A stretch of DNA of 64,000 nt from Roseateles sp. (GTDB taxonomy: Bacteria; Pseudomonadota; Gammaproteobacteria; Burkholderiales; Burkholderiaceae_C), in the NCBI GenBank assembly GCA_016790285.1, contig JAEUPJ010000097.1, positions 20,644 through 84,643 of the forward strand, given 5' to 3'. This document shows positions 10,229 through 19,157 of this stretch, piece after piece (position 1 is the first letter of the stretch; every line of letters starts with the position of its first letter). Position numbers and translations under genes: made by a program. Below the pieces are notes generated by a model, which made no database searches, was not told the DNA's origin, and worked only from the letters and a program-made list of their open reading frames with translations.

Positions 10229-11368
10229 CTATCGAGCGGCCGCCAGCAACGTGCGGTACTCGTCACCGGTCGCGATGCGCGGATTGGTCTTGTGGCAATG
10301 GTCCAGCAGTGCGCGCTCGATGATGGCGTCGTCGAGCTCCGGCCCGACACCCATGGCCGCGAGGCCGCCCGGCAGGCCCAGGCGCGCGTTCATCGCGCTG
10401 ATGGCGTCGGCAACGGCATCGGCGTCGCGGGCCGGCAGGTCCATGGCTTGTGCCAGCCGCTCGATGCGCCGCTCACGGCGCACGCTGTCGGCCTCGGCAT
10501 TGAAGCGGATGACCGCCGGCAGGAAGACGGCGTTCAGCGTGCCGTGGTGAAGCCGCGGGTTCAGGCCGCCGAGCGCGTGGCTGAGCGAATGAACCGCGCC
10601 CAGCCCCTTCTGGAAGGCCATGGCGCCGTGCACGCTGGCGCACATCATGTCCATGCGGGCGTCACGGTCCTGGCCGTCGCGCGTGGCGCGCTCGATGGCG
10701 CCCCAGCCGCGGCGCAGGCCTTCCAGCGCGATGCCGTCGGCCGGCGGGTTGAAGGCTGGCGCCAGGAACGTCTCGATGCAGTGCGCGATGGCGTCCATGC
10801 CCGTGGCTGCCGTCAGCGCCGGCGGCAGCTTCAGCGTCAGGGCCGGGTCGCAGATGGCGGCCTTGGGCAGCAGCTCCCAGTTGTGAAAGCCCAGCTTGCG
10901 GCCGTCGTCCACGATGATGATGGCGCCACGCGCGACCTCGCTGCCGGTGCCGGCCGTCGTCGGCACGGCGATGAGCGGCAGCACGCGCGACGTGATGTTG
11001 ACCGCACCGCCCTCGATGGTCGCCCAGCGCTTGAGCGGGCCCTCGTGCGTGGCCGCGATGGCCACGCCCTTGGCCAGGTCCATGCTGGAGCCGCCGCCGA
11101 TGGCAATGAGGCCATCGCAGCCGCCCGCCTCGCAGGCCTGCACGGCCAAGCGCACGGCGGCCTCGGTCGGGTTGGCGGGCGTCTGGTCGAAAACGGGCGG
11201 CTTGACCGTGAAGGCGGCCAGCGCCTCATCCAGCACGCCCGCGGCGCGCACGCCGGCGTCGGTCACCACCAGCGGGCGGCGGATGCCGATGCGCTCGCAC
11301 TCGGCTGGCAGCAACCGGCTGGCGCCGAACTCGAGCTCGATGCGGGTCAGGTAGAGGATCTGGGCCAT
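10229..11368 (-). CDS. Iron-containing (group III) alcohol dehydrogenase
   Basis: A 379-residue Fe-ADH superfamily enzyme, an NAD(P)-dependent oxidoreductase that interconverts alcohols and aldehydes or related substrates. The nucleotide-binding GGGSSMDLAKGVA motif and the following PTTAGTGSEVARGAII are characteristic. Metal ligands are expected from the Asp and His of GMDAIAHCIE and the histidines of AVHSLSHALGG and the LHHG segment. The protein is full length. It is divergent from the S10 peptidase gene with a 58-base gap, and its neighbours do not indicate a substrate. Maleylacetate reductases belong to the same superfamily, but no aromatic-ring pathway genes are next to it. Confidence 0.92.
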   Translation of the reverse strand: MAQILYLTRIELEFGASRLLPAECERIGIRRPLVVTDAGVRAAGVLDEALAAFTVKPPVFDQTPANPTEAAVRLAVQACEAGGCDGLIAIGGGSSMDLAKGVAIAATHEGPLKRWATIEGGAVNITSRVLPLIAVPTTAGTGSEVARGAIIIVDDGRKLGFHNWELLPKAAICDPALTLKLPPALTAATGMDAIAHCIETFLAPAFNPPADGIALEGLRRGWGAIERATRDGQDRDARMDMMCASVHGAMAFQKGLGAVHSLSHALGGLNPRLHHGTLNAVFLPAVIRFNAEADSVRRERRIERLAQAMDLPARDADAVADAISAMNARLGLPGGLAAMGVGPELDDAIIERALLDHCHKTNPRIATGDEYRTLLAAAR

Positions 11369-11426
11369 GGGTCATGCTCCGCTGTGTCTTTGGGCATGGT
11401 AGTTCGCGCTGTTTAGACTCACCGTC

Positions 11427-13124
11427 ATGCGCGCGACTCGCCTGGCCTGGCTGCTGAGCTTCGCCCTGGCCGCCTGTGGTGGCGGGGGCGGGGGCTCGAC
11501 GCCTGCACCTCCTCCGGTTGTCGACAACACGCCGGGGCTGACCGACACCACCGTCTACTCCTCGGCTGCCGACGCCTCCCTGCCCGGCGCGGTGGAAGCG
11601 GCTGCCGTCAGCACGCAGACCCTCGCGGTCAACGGGCAGACCCTGACCTACACCGCCACGGCCGGCCATCTCATCGCGCGCGACCCGGCCGGCGTGGCCC
11701 AGGCATCCGTCTTCTACGCGGCCTACACGTTGCCAGGGGCCGACGCCGCCACCCGCCCGGTCACCTTCTTCTACAACGGCGGCCCCGGCTCGGCCTCGGT
11801 GTGGCTGCAGCTGGGCAGCTTCGGCCCGAAGCGCCTGGTCACCAACGCGCCCGACACGACGGCCGCGCGGCCCTTTGCGATGGTGGACAACGCCGAGCAC
11901 CTGCTGGGCCAGACCGACCTCGTCTTCGTCAACGCCGTGGGTACCGGCTACTCGCAGGCCATCGCCCCGTTCACCAACCGCAGCTTCTGGGGCGTGGACG
12001 CCGACGCGGCGCTCTTTCGCGACTTCATCCAGCGTTACCTGGCCGTCAACAACCGCACCGGCTCGCCCAAGTACCTCTTTGGTGAGAGCTACGGCGGCCC
12101 CCGCACCGCGGTGCTCGCGCGCCGCCTGCAGGAGGCCGGTGTCATGCTCGACGGCCTGGTCCTGCAGTCGCCGGCCATGGACTACAACAGCAACTGCGGC
12201 ATCACGAGCGGCAATGCCTGTGGCGGCTACTTGCCCACCTACGCCGCCGTCGGGGCCTTTCACCGGCTGACGCAGCCCGTGCCCGTCGACCTGAACGCGT
12301 GGGCCGCGCAGGCCCGCAGCTATGCCGACCAGGTCTACGCCCCGGCGCTGCAGGCCTGGCTCACCAGCCGCCAGGCGGCACCCGCCCTGTGGCAGCCCCT
12401 GGCCGACCTGACCGGCTTGCCGGCCAGCCAGTGGCAGACCAGCCTCGACATTCCCGCCGATGCCTTCCGCCTGCGACTGATTGCCGGTCAGCAGCTGGGG
12501 CGTTATGACGGGCGCATGAAGGCGGCGCTCGGCAGCCCCCTGGCGGCCGACGGCGACGTCTCCAGCACCTGGATCAACGACAGCTTCGCTTCCGGCATCG
12601 TCACGCACCTGCGCGACCAGCTCGGCTACCGCAACGGCTCGACCTATGTCGTGCTGAGCAATGCCATCAACTTCTGGGACTTCCGCCATGGCGGCCGTGC
12701 GCTGCCCGACACGCTGCCCGACCTCGCCGCCGCGCTCGCGCAGAACCCGCGGCTGCGCGTGCTCGCCGTGAGCGGCTACCACGACCTGGCCACGCCGTTT
12801 CACCTGACCGAGACCGACCTGGCGCGCGTGGACGCCACCCGCGTGAAGATTCGCAACTACGCGGGCGGCCACATGAGCTACCTCGACGACGCCACGCGCG
12901 CCGCGCAGCTCGCCGACCTCAAGGCCTTCTACGCCAGCACCCTGGCCCTGCGTGCCCAGGCCGACCTCGGCCCCGAACAGCGCGCCCAGGCCGCGCGGCC
13001 CGTCGTCGCCGTCGACCGCGCCGGCACGCCGCAGAAGCCCGGCAGCATCCCACCGACGCAGGAGCCCGCCGTGCAGGCGCCGCTGCGCGACCCCTGGGTG
13101 CCGCCGACAATGCGCGTCCAATGA
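11427..13124 (+). CDS. S10 family serine carboxypeptidase-like lipoprotein
   Basis: A 565-residue exported serine peptidase of family S10, expected to remove C-terminal amino acids in the periplasm or at the outer membrane. The N terminus (LLSFALAACGGGGGGS) is a lipoprotein signal with Cys17 as lipidation site. The family oxyanion segment NGGPGSAS is at 118-125, the nucleophile Ser221 lies in GESYGG, and Asp453 (SGYHDLATP) and His482 (GGHMSY) complete the triad. The last 60 residues are a Pro/Gln-rich tail. The stop overlaps the next gene by 4 bases, so the hydrolase and fusion genes downstream are translationally coupled. Confidence 0.93.
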   Translation: MRATRLAWLLSFALAACGGGGGGSTPAPPPVVDNTPGLTDTTVYSSAADASLPGAVEAAAVSTQTLAVNGQTLTYTATAGHLIARDPAGVAQASVFYAAYTLPGADAATRPVTFFYNGGPGSASVWLQLGSFGPKRLVTNAPDTTAARPFAMVDNAEHLLGQTDLVFVNAVGTGYSQAIAPFTNRSFWGVDADAALFRDFIQRYLAVNNRTGSPKYLFGESYGGPRTAVLARRLQEAGVMLDGLVLQSPAMDYNSNCGITSGNACGGYLPTYAAVGAFHRLTQPVPVDLNAWAAQARSYADQVYAPALQAWLTSRQAAPALWQPLADLTGLPASQWQTSLDIPADAFRLRLIAGQQLGRYDGRMKAALGSPLAADGDVSSTWINDSFASGIVTHLRDQLGYRNGSTYVVLSNAINFWDFRHGGRALPDTLPDLAAALAQNPRLRVLAVSGYHDLATPFHLTETDLARVDATRVKIRNYAGGHMSYLDDATRAAQLADLKAFYASTLALRAQADLGPEQRAQAARPVVAVDRAGTPQKPGSIPPTQEPAVQAPLRDPWVPPTMRVQ

Positions 13125-14050
13125 CGCCGCCCACCCAGCTCCTGACCCCACGCATGGCCGGGGTGCTTGAACGCATCCACCGCGCCAACCGCCCGCCGTT
13201 CCACACCCTCACGCCGCGCGAGGCCCGCATCGCCTACCGCATGGGCGCCGAGATCCTGGACCTGCCGCGCGCGCCGCTGCCCCGTGTGCAAGACCTGGAG
13301 GTCGCCGGATGCCCCGCGCGGCTCTATGCACCGAGCCAGGCGCGCCTGCCCGTGATGCTCTATCTGCACGGAGGCGGCTTCACCATCGGCGACCTGGAAA
13401 CCCACGACAGCCTGTGCCGCCAGCTCGCCCTGCGCAGCGGCGCGGCCGTGCTGGCGCTGGACTACCGCCTCGCCCCCGAGCACCGCTTCCCCGCCGCGGT
13501 GGACGACGCCTGGGCGGCCCTGGCCTGGCTGCACGACCACGCGGAGTCCCTCGGCCTTGACGGCAGCCGCCTGGCCGTGGGGGGCGATAGCGCCGGCGGC
13601 ACGCTGGCGGCCGCCACCGCCTTCTTCGCGCGCGACCGCGGGCTGCCGTTGGCCCTGCAGCTGCTCATCACGCCGGGCACCGCCAGCGCTCCCACGAGCG
13701 CCTCGCACCGCTTCTTCGCCAACGGCTTCCTGCTGGAGGCCACGGGCATCGCCTGGTTCTTCGACCACTACATCGACCGCGCCCAGCGCCACGACTGGCG
13801 CTTTGCGCCGCTGGAGGCCGACGACCACGGCGGCCTGGCGCCCGCCTGCGTGGTGCTGGCCGAGTGCGACCCGCTCGTGGACGAGGGCGTGGCCTATGCC
13901 GACACGCTGCGCGCGGCCGGCGTCAACGTGCAGCTGGAGCTGTATCGTGGCGTAACGCACGACTTCATCAAGATGGGACGGCAGGTGCCTGAAGCCTTGA
14001 CCGCGCTCAATGCCTGCGCCGAGGCGCTCAAGAACCATCTCCAGCCATGA
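13121..14050 (+). CDS. Alpha/beta hydrolase, HSL (hormone-sensitive lipase) type
   Basis: A 309-residue cytosolic esterase/lipase of the HSL group (family IV bacterial lipolytic enzymes). The oxyanion motif HGGG is at residues 83-86, the nucleophile Ser157 lies in GDSAGG, the acid is in the AECDPLVDEG segment and the His in GVTHDFI. LDYRLAPEHRFPAA is the usual cap-proximal signature. Substrates are typically short-chain esters. It overlaps both neighbours by 4 bases (ATGA), indicating a translationally coupled three-gene operon with the S10 peptidase and the thioesterase-GNAT fusion. Confidence 0.94.
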   Translation: MTPPTQLLTPRMAGVLERIHRANRPPFHTLTPREARIAYRMGAEILDLPRAPLPRVQDLEVAGCPARLYAPSQARLPVMLYLHGGGFTIGDLETHDSLCRQLALRSGAAVLALDYRLAPEHRFPAAVDDAWAALAWLHDHAESLGLDGSRLAVGGDSAGGTLAAATAFFARDRGLPLALQLLITPGTASAPTSASHRFFANGFLLEATGIAWFFDHYIDRAQRHDWRFAPLEADDHGGLAPACVVLAECDPLVDEGVAYADTLRAAGVNVQLELYRGVTHDFIKMGRQVPEALTALNACAEALKNHLQP

Positions 14051-14904
14051 AACGCACCGACTTCCGACACCTTGAATCCCTGCGCGTGCGCTGGGCCGAG
14101 ATCGACGCCCAGGGCATCGTCTTCAACGGGCACTACCTCACCTACCTGGACACCGCCATCAGCGGTTACTGGCGGGCGCTGGCCATCCCGTACCACGACA
14201 CCATGAAGAGCCTGGGCGGCGACCTGTACGTGCGCCGCGCCACGCTGGACTACCGCGGCTCCGCGCGCTACGACGACCGCCTGGACATCGGCATCCGGGT
14301 GCGCGAGTTCGGCAACAGCTCGATGATGGTGGACGCTGCCGTCTTCCATGGCGAGCAGATGCTCGTGCAGGCCGAGATGATCTACGTCTTTGCCGACCCG
14401 GCCACCCAGACGCCGCTGCGCCTGCCCGACACACTGCGCCAGGTCATCCACGACTTCGAAGCCGGCAAGCCCGTGGTGGACGTGGCCCTGGGCGCCTGGC
14501 GCGACCTGGGCGAGGCGGCCACCGCCATCCGGCGCCAGGTGTTCGTGGAGGAGCAGCACATCCCGGCCGACATGGAGTGGGACAGCGCCGACGCGGCCTG
14601 CCTGCACGCGCTGGCGCGCAACCATTTCGGCTTGCCGCTGGCCACGGGTCGCCTGCTGGAGCATGTGCCGGGTGTGGCCAAGATCGGCCGCATGGCCGTG
14701 CTGCGCCCGATGCGCGGCACGCAGATCGGCCGCCAGGTGCTCGACGCCCTCATGGCCGAGGCGCGCAAGCAGGGCTACCGCGAAGTGCTGCTGCACGCGC
14801 AGCTGTCGGCCGAGAACTTCTACCTGCGTGCCGGCTTCCAGCGCCGCGGCGAGCCTTTCGAGGAGGCCGGCATCGGCCATGTGGAGATGGTGCGGGCGCT
14901 CTGA
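14047..14904 (+). CDS. YbgC-type acyl-CoA thioesterase fused to GNAT acetyltransferase
   Basis: A 285-residue two-domain protein. Residues 1 to about 135 form a hotdog-fold 4HBT thioesterase: RVRWAEIDAQGIVFNGHYLTYLD contains the catalytic Asp and the Y/F-N-x-x-Y-L pattern of YbgC/FadM. Residues about 140-285 are a GNAT domain: RRQVFVEEQHIP, IGRMAVLRPMRGTQIGRQVL (beta4 and acetyl-CoA loop), ENFYLRAGFQRRG and a final HVEM segment like ElaA-type enzymes. One domain would hydrolyse a CoA thioester, the other use one. The joint substrate is unknown. It overlaps the hydrolase gene by 4 bases. No frame break is seen at the domain boundary, so this is a true fusion. Confidence 0.88.
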   Translation: MKRTDFRHLESLRVRWAEIDAQGIVFNGHYLTYLDTAISGYWRALAIPYHDTMKSLGGDLYVRRATLDYRGSARYDDRLDIGIRVREFGNSSMMVDAAVFHGEQMLVQAEMIYVFADPATQTPLRLPDTLRQVIHDFEAGKPVVDVALGAWRDLGEAATAIRRQVFVEEQHIPADMEWDSADAACLHALARNHFGLPLATGRLLEHVPGVAKIGRMAVLRPMRGTQIGRQVLDALMAEARKQGYREVLLHAQLSAENFYLRAGFQRRGEPFEEAGIGHVEMVRAL

Positions 14905-14909
14905 AGCGT

Positions 14910-15158
14910 TCAGCCCAGCATCTCGAAGCGCTCCACCTTGCGCTCGCTGGCGAGCCAGCCCGCCATGGCCGCGGCGACCTGCGGCTCGCGGTGGGTCCAG
15001 CCTGCGGGGTAGACCTCCATCCATGTCCAGCGGCCCTCGGCGTCGGGCTCCGGGCGCTGCAGCAGCTCGATGGGTGCCTCCACCCGCGCCTTGCGGAAGG
15101 CCGTGAGGGCTTCGTCCACGTGCTCGGCCGCCACGCGGTAGTAGACGTAGAGCTGCAT
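14910..15158 (-). CDS. DUF4936 family protein
   Basis: An 82-residue small soluble protein beginning MQLYVYYRVAAEHVDEAL, the pattern of DUF4936, a domain common in Burkholderiales. It contains a WTWMEVYP segment and has no membrane segment or known catalytic motif. The start at 15158 is set by a one-base overlap with the ygfZ stop (TGATG), so it is the second gene of a ygfZ operon. The longer open frame upstream is a shadow of ygfZ. Function is unknown; the fold may be ABM-like (ferredoxin-like), which is inference. Confidence 0.75.
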   Translation of the reverse strand: MQLYVYYRVAAEHVDEALTAFRKARVEAPIELLQRPEPDAEGRWTWMEVYPAGWTHREPQVAAAMAGWLASERKVERFEMLG

Positions 15159-16036
15159 CAGTCCTGCGGCGGGATGTCGTAGGGCAGGGCGCGCCGATGC
15201 AGGGCGGGGCCCGTGGCGCTGCCCAGGTGCAGGGTGCCGCCTTCGAGTGCCGCGAGCTTGATCTCGGCCGTCAGCAGCGTGCGCCCGGCTTCGGTGCCGC
15301 TGCCGGCGACGACGCCCGCCGGTTGTTCGGGGTCGGCGCTGTGGAAGATCTCCTGGCCGATGGTGGCGGCCGCGTCCGCCTCGAAGACCTGCAGGCGGCG
15401 CTTGAGCGTGCCCCGGTACTGGCTGCGGGCGACGATCTCCTGGCCCGGGTAGCAGCCCTTCTTGAAGTTCACGCCGCCCAGCACCTCGAAATTGATCATC
15501 TGGGGCACGAAGGCCTCGACGGTGGCGCCACGCACCCAGGCCAGGCCTGCAGCCGCCTCGGCCCCAGCCCAGGCCTCGGCCGACAGGGCCGACCCCGCCG
15601 GTGCGGGCGCGGCGGCCGGCTGGATGCGCAGGGCACGGCCCGCGCCCGGCAGGCTGACCTGCACGGCGTCGCCGTCGCGCTGCAGCGTCCAGGCTTCGGC
15701 GGCCGGCGCGCCCAGCAGGCCGTATACGGCGAAGTCGCCGCTGGCGTCGGTCAGCTTGCACTTGGCACGCAGGACGAACATCGACAGCCGCTTGAGCGTG
15801 GCGGCCAACGTCTCGGCCGGCAGGGCCAGCAGGATCTCGTCCTCGCCGCCGCGCCAGCCCACCATCGTGGCCAGCAGCCGGCCCTTGGCGGTGCAGAAAC
15901 CCGCCAGGCGCGCATGGTCGCGGTCCAGCAGGGCGAAATCCTGGGTCAGCTGACCGTGCAGGAAGCTGGCGGCATCGGCGCCCAGGGCGCGGATGACGCC
16001 CCAGTCGGTGAGACGGAGTTGGGTGGGCTCGGACAT
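15158..16036 (-). CDS. ygfZ: Folate-binding Fe-S cluster repair protein YgfZ
   Basis: A 292-residue YgfZ/GcvT-like protein that uses tetrahydrofolate to help maintain or assemble certain iron-sulfur enzymes. The diagnostic motif K-G-C-Y-x-G-Q-E is present (FKKGCYPGQEIVAR), and the N-terminal half has the GcvT-like folate domain with VIRALGADAASFLHGQLTQD. The start MSEPTQLRL at 16036 is preferred over a start 15 bases earlier. The gene is divergent from mltG with a 47-base gap, an arrangement common in Burkholderiales, and is followed by the overlapping DUF4936 gene. Confidence 0.93.
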   Translation of the reverse strand: MSEPTQLRLTDWGVIRALGADAASFLHGQLTQDFALLDRDHARLAGFCTAKGRLLATMVGWRGGEDEILLALPAETLAATLKRLSMFVLRAKCKLTDASGDFAVYGLLGAPAAEAWTLQRDGDAVQVSLPGAGRALRIQPAAAPAPAGSALSAEAWAGAEAAAGLAWVRGATVEAFVPQMINFEVLGGVNFKKGCYPGQEIVARSQYRGTLKRRLQVFEADAAATIGQEIFHSADPEQPAGVVAGSGTEAGRTLLTAEIKLAALEGGTLHLGSATGPALHRRALPYDIPPQD

Positions 16037-16083
16037 GGCGCGAATTATCATCGGCGCCCTTTGAACCGGGGTTTTTTCAGGGC

Positions 16084-17079
16084 ATGAAGTGGTTGTCGCG
16101 GGCGGTGCTCGCCTTGTTGTTGATGGCCGGCCTGGTAGCCGGCGCCGCCTGGCAGTGGCTGCGCAGCCCGCTGGCCCTGGCTGCGCCGTCGGTGGAGCTG
16201 TCCATCGAGCCGGGCACCAACCCGGCCGAGGTGGCCCGCGCGTGGGTGGCCGCGGGCGTGCAGACCGACGCGCGCTGGCTCTACCAGTGGTTCAAGTGGT
16301 CGGGCCAGGCCAAGCAGATCCGCGCCGGCAGCTACGAGGTGCACGCCGGCATCACGCCGCGCGAGCTGCTCGACAAGATGGTGCGCGGCGACCAGGTCAT
16401 GGAGCAGCTGCGCCTGATCGAGGGCTGGAGCTGGCGGCAGGTGAGGGCGGCGCTGGCCACCGCGCCAGCGCTCAAGGGCAAGACATCGACGATGAGCGAC
16501 GCCGAGATCATGGCGGCCCTGGGCGAGCCGGGCGTGGCCCCCGAGGGGCGCTTCTTCCCGGACACCTACGCCTACAGCCGCGGCGTGAGCGACCTCACCG
16601 TGCTCAAGCGCGCCCACGCGGCCATGCAGCAGCGCCTGTCGGCGGCCTGGAGCCAGCGCGCCCCGGGTCTGCCGCTGAAGTCGCCCGAGGAGGCGCTGAT
16701 CCTGGCCTCCATCGTCGAGAAAGAGACCGGCGCGCCGGCTGACCGCAGCAAGGTCGCCGCCGTCTTCGTCAACCGGCTGCGCGTGGGCATGCCGCTGCAG
16801 ACCGACCCGACCGTCATCTACGGCCTGGGCGAAGCCTTCGACGGCAACCTGCGCAAACGCGACCTGCTGGCCGACACGCCCTTCAACACCTACACCCGCG
16901 GCGGCCTGCCGCCCACGCCGATCGCCATGCCGGGCGCGGCCTCGTTGCAGGCGGCGTTGAACCCGGCGGCCATCAAGGCCGTCTACTTCGTCGCGCGGGG
17001 TGACGGCAGCAGCGAATTCAGCGACGACCTGGCCGCGCACAATCGCGCGGTGAACAAATACCAACGCGGCGGCAAGTGA
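16084..17079 (+). CDS. mltG: Endolytic murein transglycosylase MltG
   Basis: A 331-residue inner-membrane lytic transglycosylase of the YceG/MltG family that cuts nascent glycan strands and sets their length. One N-terminal membrane anchor (VLALLLMAGLVAGAAWQWL) is followed by a LysM-like region (SIEPGTNPAEVARAWVAAGV) and the catalytic domain. The catalytic Glu sits in LASIVEKETG, and the active-site regions GRFFPDTYAY, LQTDPTVIYG and FNTYTRGGLPPTPIAMPG are intact. It overlaps tmk by 4 bases (GTGA). The mltG-tmk-holB order is conserved across many proteobacteria. Confidence 0.97.
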   Translation: MKWLSRAVLALLLMAGLVAGAAWQWLRSPLALAAPSVELSIEPGTNPAEVARAWVAAGVQTDARWLYQWFKWSGQAKQIRAGSYEVHAGITPRELLDKMVRGDQVMEQLRLIEGWSWRQVRAALATAPALKGKTSTMSDAEIMAALGEPGVAPEGRFFPDTYAYSRGVSDLTVLKRAHAAMQQRLSAAWSQRAPGLPLKSPEEALILASIVEKETGAPADRSKVAAVFVNRLRVGMPLQTDPTVIYGLGEAFDGNLRKRDLLADTPFNTYTRGGLPPTPIAMPGAASLQAALNPAAIKAVYFVARGDGSSEFSDDLAAHNRAVNKYQRGGK

Positions 17080-17693
17080 CCGGCAGATTCATCTCCTTCG
17101 AAGGCATCGACGGTGCCGGCAAGTCCACCCACATCCAGGCCGTGGCCGACTGGTTCCGCGCGCGCGGCGCCGACGTGCAGCTCAGCCGCGAACCCGGCGG
17201 CACGCCGCTGGCCGAGACGCTGCGCGACCTGGTGCTGAGCCAGCCCATGGGCGCGCTGACCGAGGTGCTGATGATCTTCGCCGGCCGGCGCGACCACGTC
17301 GAAACCGTCATCCGCCCCGCGCTGGCCGCTGGCAAGACGCTGCTGTGCGACCGCTTCACCGACGCGAGCTTTGCCTACCAGGGCGGCGGGCGCGGCCTGC
17401 CGCTGTCGGTGCTGGAGCCGCTGGCCGACTGGGTGCAGGAAGGCACCGAGCCCGAGCTGACGCTGTGGTTCGACCTGCCCAGCGAGCAGGCGGCGGCGCG
17501 CCGTGCGGGCGCCCGCGAGGCTGACCGCATCGAGCAGCTGGACCTGGACTTCTTCGAGCGTGTGCGGGCTGCCTACGCCGCCCGTGCGGCCGCCGCGCCG
17601 GGTCGCATCGTGCGCATCGACGCCAGCGGCACCGTGCAGGAGGTGGGCGCGCAGGTCATCGCGGCGCTGGCCAAGCGGTACCCTGCATGCTGA
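17076..17693 (+). CDS. tmk: Thymidylate kinase
   Basis: A 205-residue dTMP kinase making dTDP from dTMP and ATP, an essential step of dTTP synthesis. The P-loop FEGIDGAGKST is at residues 6-16, the SREPGGTPLAE substrate loop follows, DRFTDASFAYQGGGRGL is the DR(Y/F) dTMP-binding motif, and the LID region carries the RRAGAREADRIEQ segment. The start is GTG at 17076, overlapping the mltG stop as GTGA. The gene overlaps holB by 7 bases. Confidence 0.97.
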   Translation: MTGRFISFEGIDGAGKSTHIQAVADWFRARGADVQLSREPGGTPLAETLRDLVLSQPMGALTEVLMIFAGRRDHVETVIRPALAAGKTLLCDRFTDASFAYQGGGRGLPLSVLEPLADWVQEGTEPELTLWFDLPSEQAAARRAGAREADRIEQLDLDFFERVRAAYAARAAAAPGRIVRIDASGTVQEVGAQVIAALAKRYPAC

Positions 17694-18697
17694 ACGCCGA
17701 CCTGCCCTGGCTGCACGCGCCCCTGGCGGACGCACTGGCCCGCGCCCGCTCGCACGCCCTGCTCGTGCAGGGGCCGGCCGGCGTGGGGCAGCTCGAACTC
17801 GCCATCAAGCTCGCCCAGAGCTGGCTCTGCGAGGGCCGCGCCGACACTGCGCAGCCGGCCTGCGGTCAGTGCGCGAGCTGCAAGCTGTTCGCGAGCGGCA
17901 CACACCCGGACTTTCAACTGCTGCTGCCCGAGGCGCTGGACGCCGCGGCCCGCGAGTCCCTCGGGCTGCCCTTCGAGGAGGCCGAGGCGCCCAAGGCGGG
18001 CAAGGCCAAGCCCAGCCGCGAGATCAAGGTCGAGGCGGTGCGCAACCTGCTGGCCTTCGCCCAGGCCACGTCGGCGCGCGGCAAGGCCAAGGTGGTGGTG
18101 ATCTTCCCGGCCGAGGCGCTGAACGGCGTGGCGGCCAATGCGCTGCTCAAGACGCTGGAGGAGCCTGCCGGGCTGCTGCGTTTCGTGCTGGCCACGCACG
18201 ACAGCGCGGGCCTGCTGCCCACCATCCGCAGCCGCTGCCAGCCGCTACCCCTGGCGCTGCCGGCGCGCGATGCGGCCCTGGCGTGGCTCGCCAGCAAGGG
18301 TGTGGCCGACGGCGCCGGCCTGCTCGACGCCACCGGCGGCCGCCCGCAGCAGGCGCTGCAGTGGGCTGGCGACGGCTTGACCGACGCCGCCTGGCAGGCC
18401 TTGCCCAAGCGCGTGGCGCGTGGCGAGGTGGCGGCGCTGTCGGACTGGGCGCCGCCGCGTGTCATCGACGCGCTGCAGCGCCTGTGCCACGACCTCGTGC
18501 GCCGCGCCCATGGTCAGCCAGGCCAGTTCTTCGCGGCGGCGTCCCTGCCGTCGCCGCGGCGCGCCGGCCCGTTGCTGGGCTGGGAGGCCGAGCTCAGGCG
18601 CGCCGCCCGGCATGCCGAACATCCGCTGAACGCGGGCCTGTGGATCGAGGCGCTGGTGGCCCAAGCCCGCGCGGCGATCACGGCGGCGGCCCGCTGA
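17687..18697 (+). CDS. holB: DNA polymerase III subunit delta'
   Basis: A 336-residue clamp-loader subunit. The N-terminal AAA+ region starts PWLHAPLADALARARSHALLVQGPAGVG; its P-loop is degenerate (GVGQLELA), normal for delta', which does not hydrolyse ATP. A zinc-binding cluster is visible (CGQCASCKLFASGTHPDF, with an earlier Cys in WLCEGRAD). The segment KVVVIFPAEALNGVAANALLKTLEEPAG is the family signature, followed by the TIRSRCQ sensor-1 element. The upstream tmk overlap and downstream pilZ gene (13-base gap) place it in a single operon. Confidence 0.95.
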   Translation: MLNADLPWLHAPLADALARARSHALLVQGPAGVGQLELAIKLAQSWLCEGRADTAQPACGQCASCKLFASGTHPDFQLLLPEALDAAARESLGLPFEEAEAPKAGKAKPSREIKVEAVRNLLAFAQATSARGKAKVVVIFPAEALNGVAANALLKTLEEPAGLLRFVLATHDSAGLLPTIRSRCQPLPLALPARDAALAWLASKGVADGAGLLDATGGRPQQALQWAGDGLTDAAWQALPKRVARGEVAALSDWAPPRVIDALQRLCHDLVRRAHGQPGQFFAAASLPSPRRAGPLLGWEAELRRAARHAEHPLNAGLWIEALVAQARAAITAAAR

Positions 18698-18710
18698 ATA
18701 CACTCAGGCC

Positions 18711-19157
18711 ATGAGCGACGCCAATTCCAAGCCCGGTTCGTCCACGCAATTCCAGCCCAGCCAGATGGGTGGCTCGCTGCCCCTGCCCACGGTGGGCGGC
18801 GCCGGCGCCAGCTCTGCCTCGCGGCCCAGCGTCATCCAGCTCGTGTTCCGCGAGAAGTCGGCGCTGTACGCCGCGTACATCCCGGCGTTCACCGACGGCG
18901 GGCTTTTCGTGCCGACGACCCGCGACTACAAGCTCGGCGAGGACGTCTACCTGCTGCTCGCACTGCCGGAGGACAACCAGCGCTACCCGGTGGCCGGCAA
19001 GGTGGCCTGGCTGACGCCGGCCAACGCCTCGGGCGGCCGCACGCAGGGCGTGGGCGTGCGCTTCCCCGGCGACGAAAAGACGCGTCTCATCCGTGTGCGC
19101 ATCGAGGAGATCCTGGGCACGGCGGTCTCGTCGAGCAAGCCGACCCAGACCCTCTGA
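18711..19157 (+). CDS. PilZ domain protein
   Basis: A 148-residue cytosolic protein with a PilZ fold (about residues 38-140). The sequence SVIQLVFREKSALYAAYIPAFTDGGLFVPTTRDYKLGEDVYLLLALPEDNQRYPVAGKVAWLTPANA matches the PilZ homologue group of type IV pilus biogenesis rather than classic c-di-GMP receptors: the RxxxR motif is missing. This gene is found beside holB in Pseudomonas as well, where PilZ is needed for twitching motility. The N-terminal 35 residues are Ser/Gly-rich and probably disordered. It shares one base with tatD. Confidence 0.85.
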   Translation: MSDANSKPGSSTQFQPSQMGGSLPLPTVGGAGASSASRPSVIQLVFREKSALYAAYIPAFTDGGLFVPTTRDYKLGEDVYLLLALPEDNQRYPVAGKVAWLTPANASGGRTQGVGVRFPGDEKTRLIRVRIEEILGTAVSSSKPTQTL

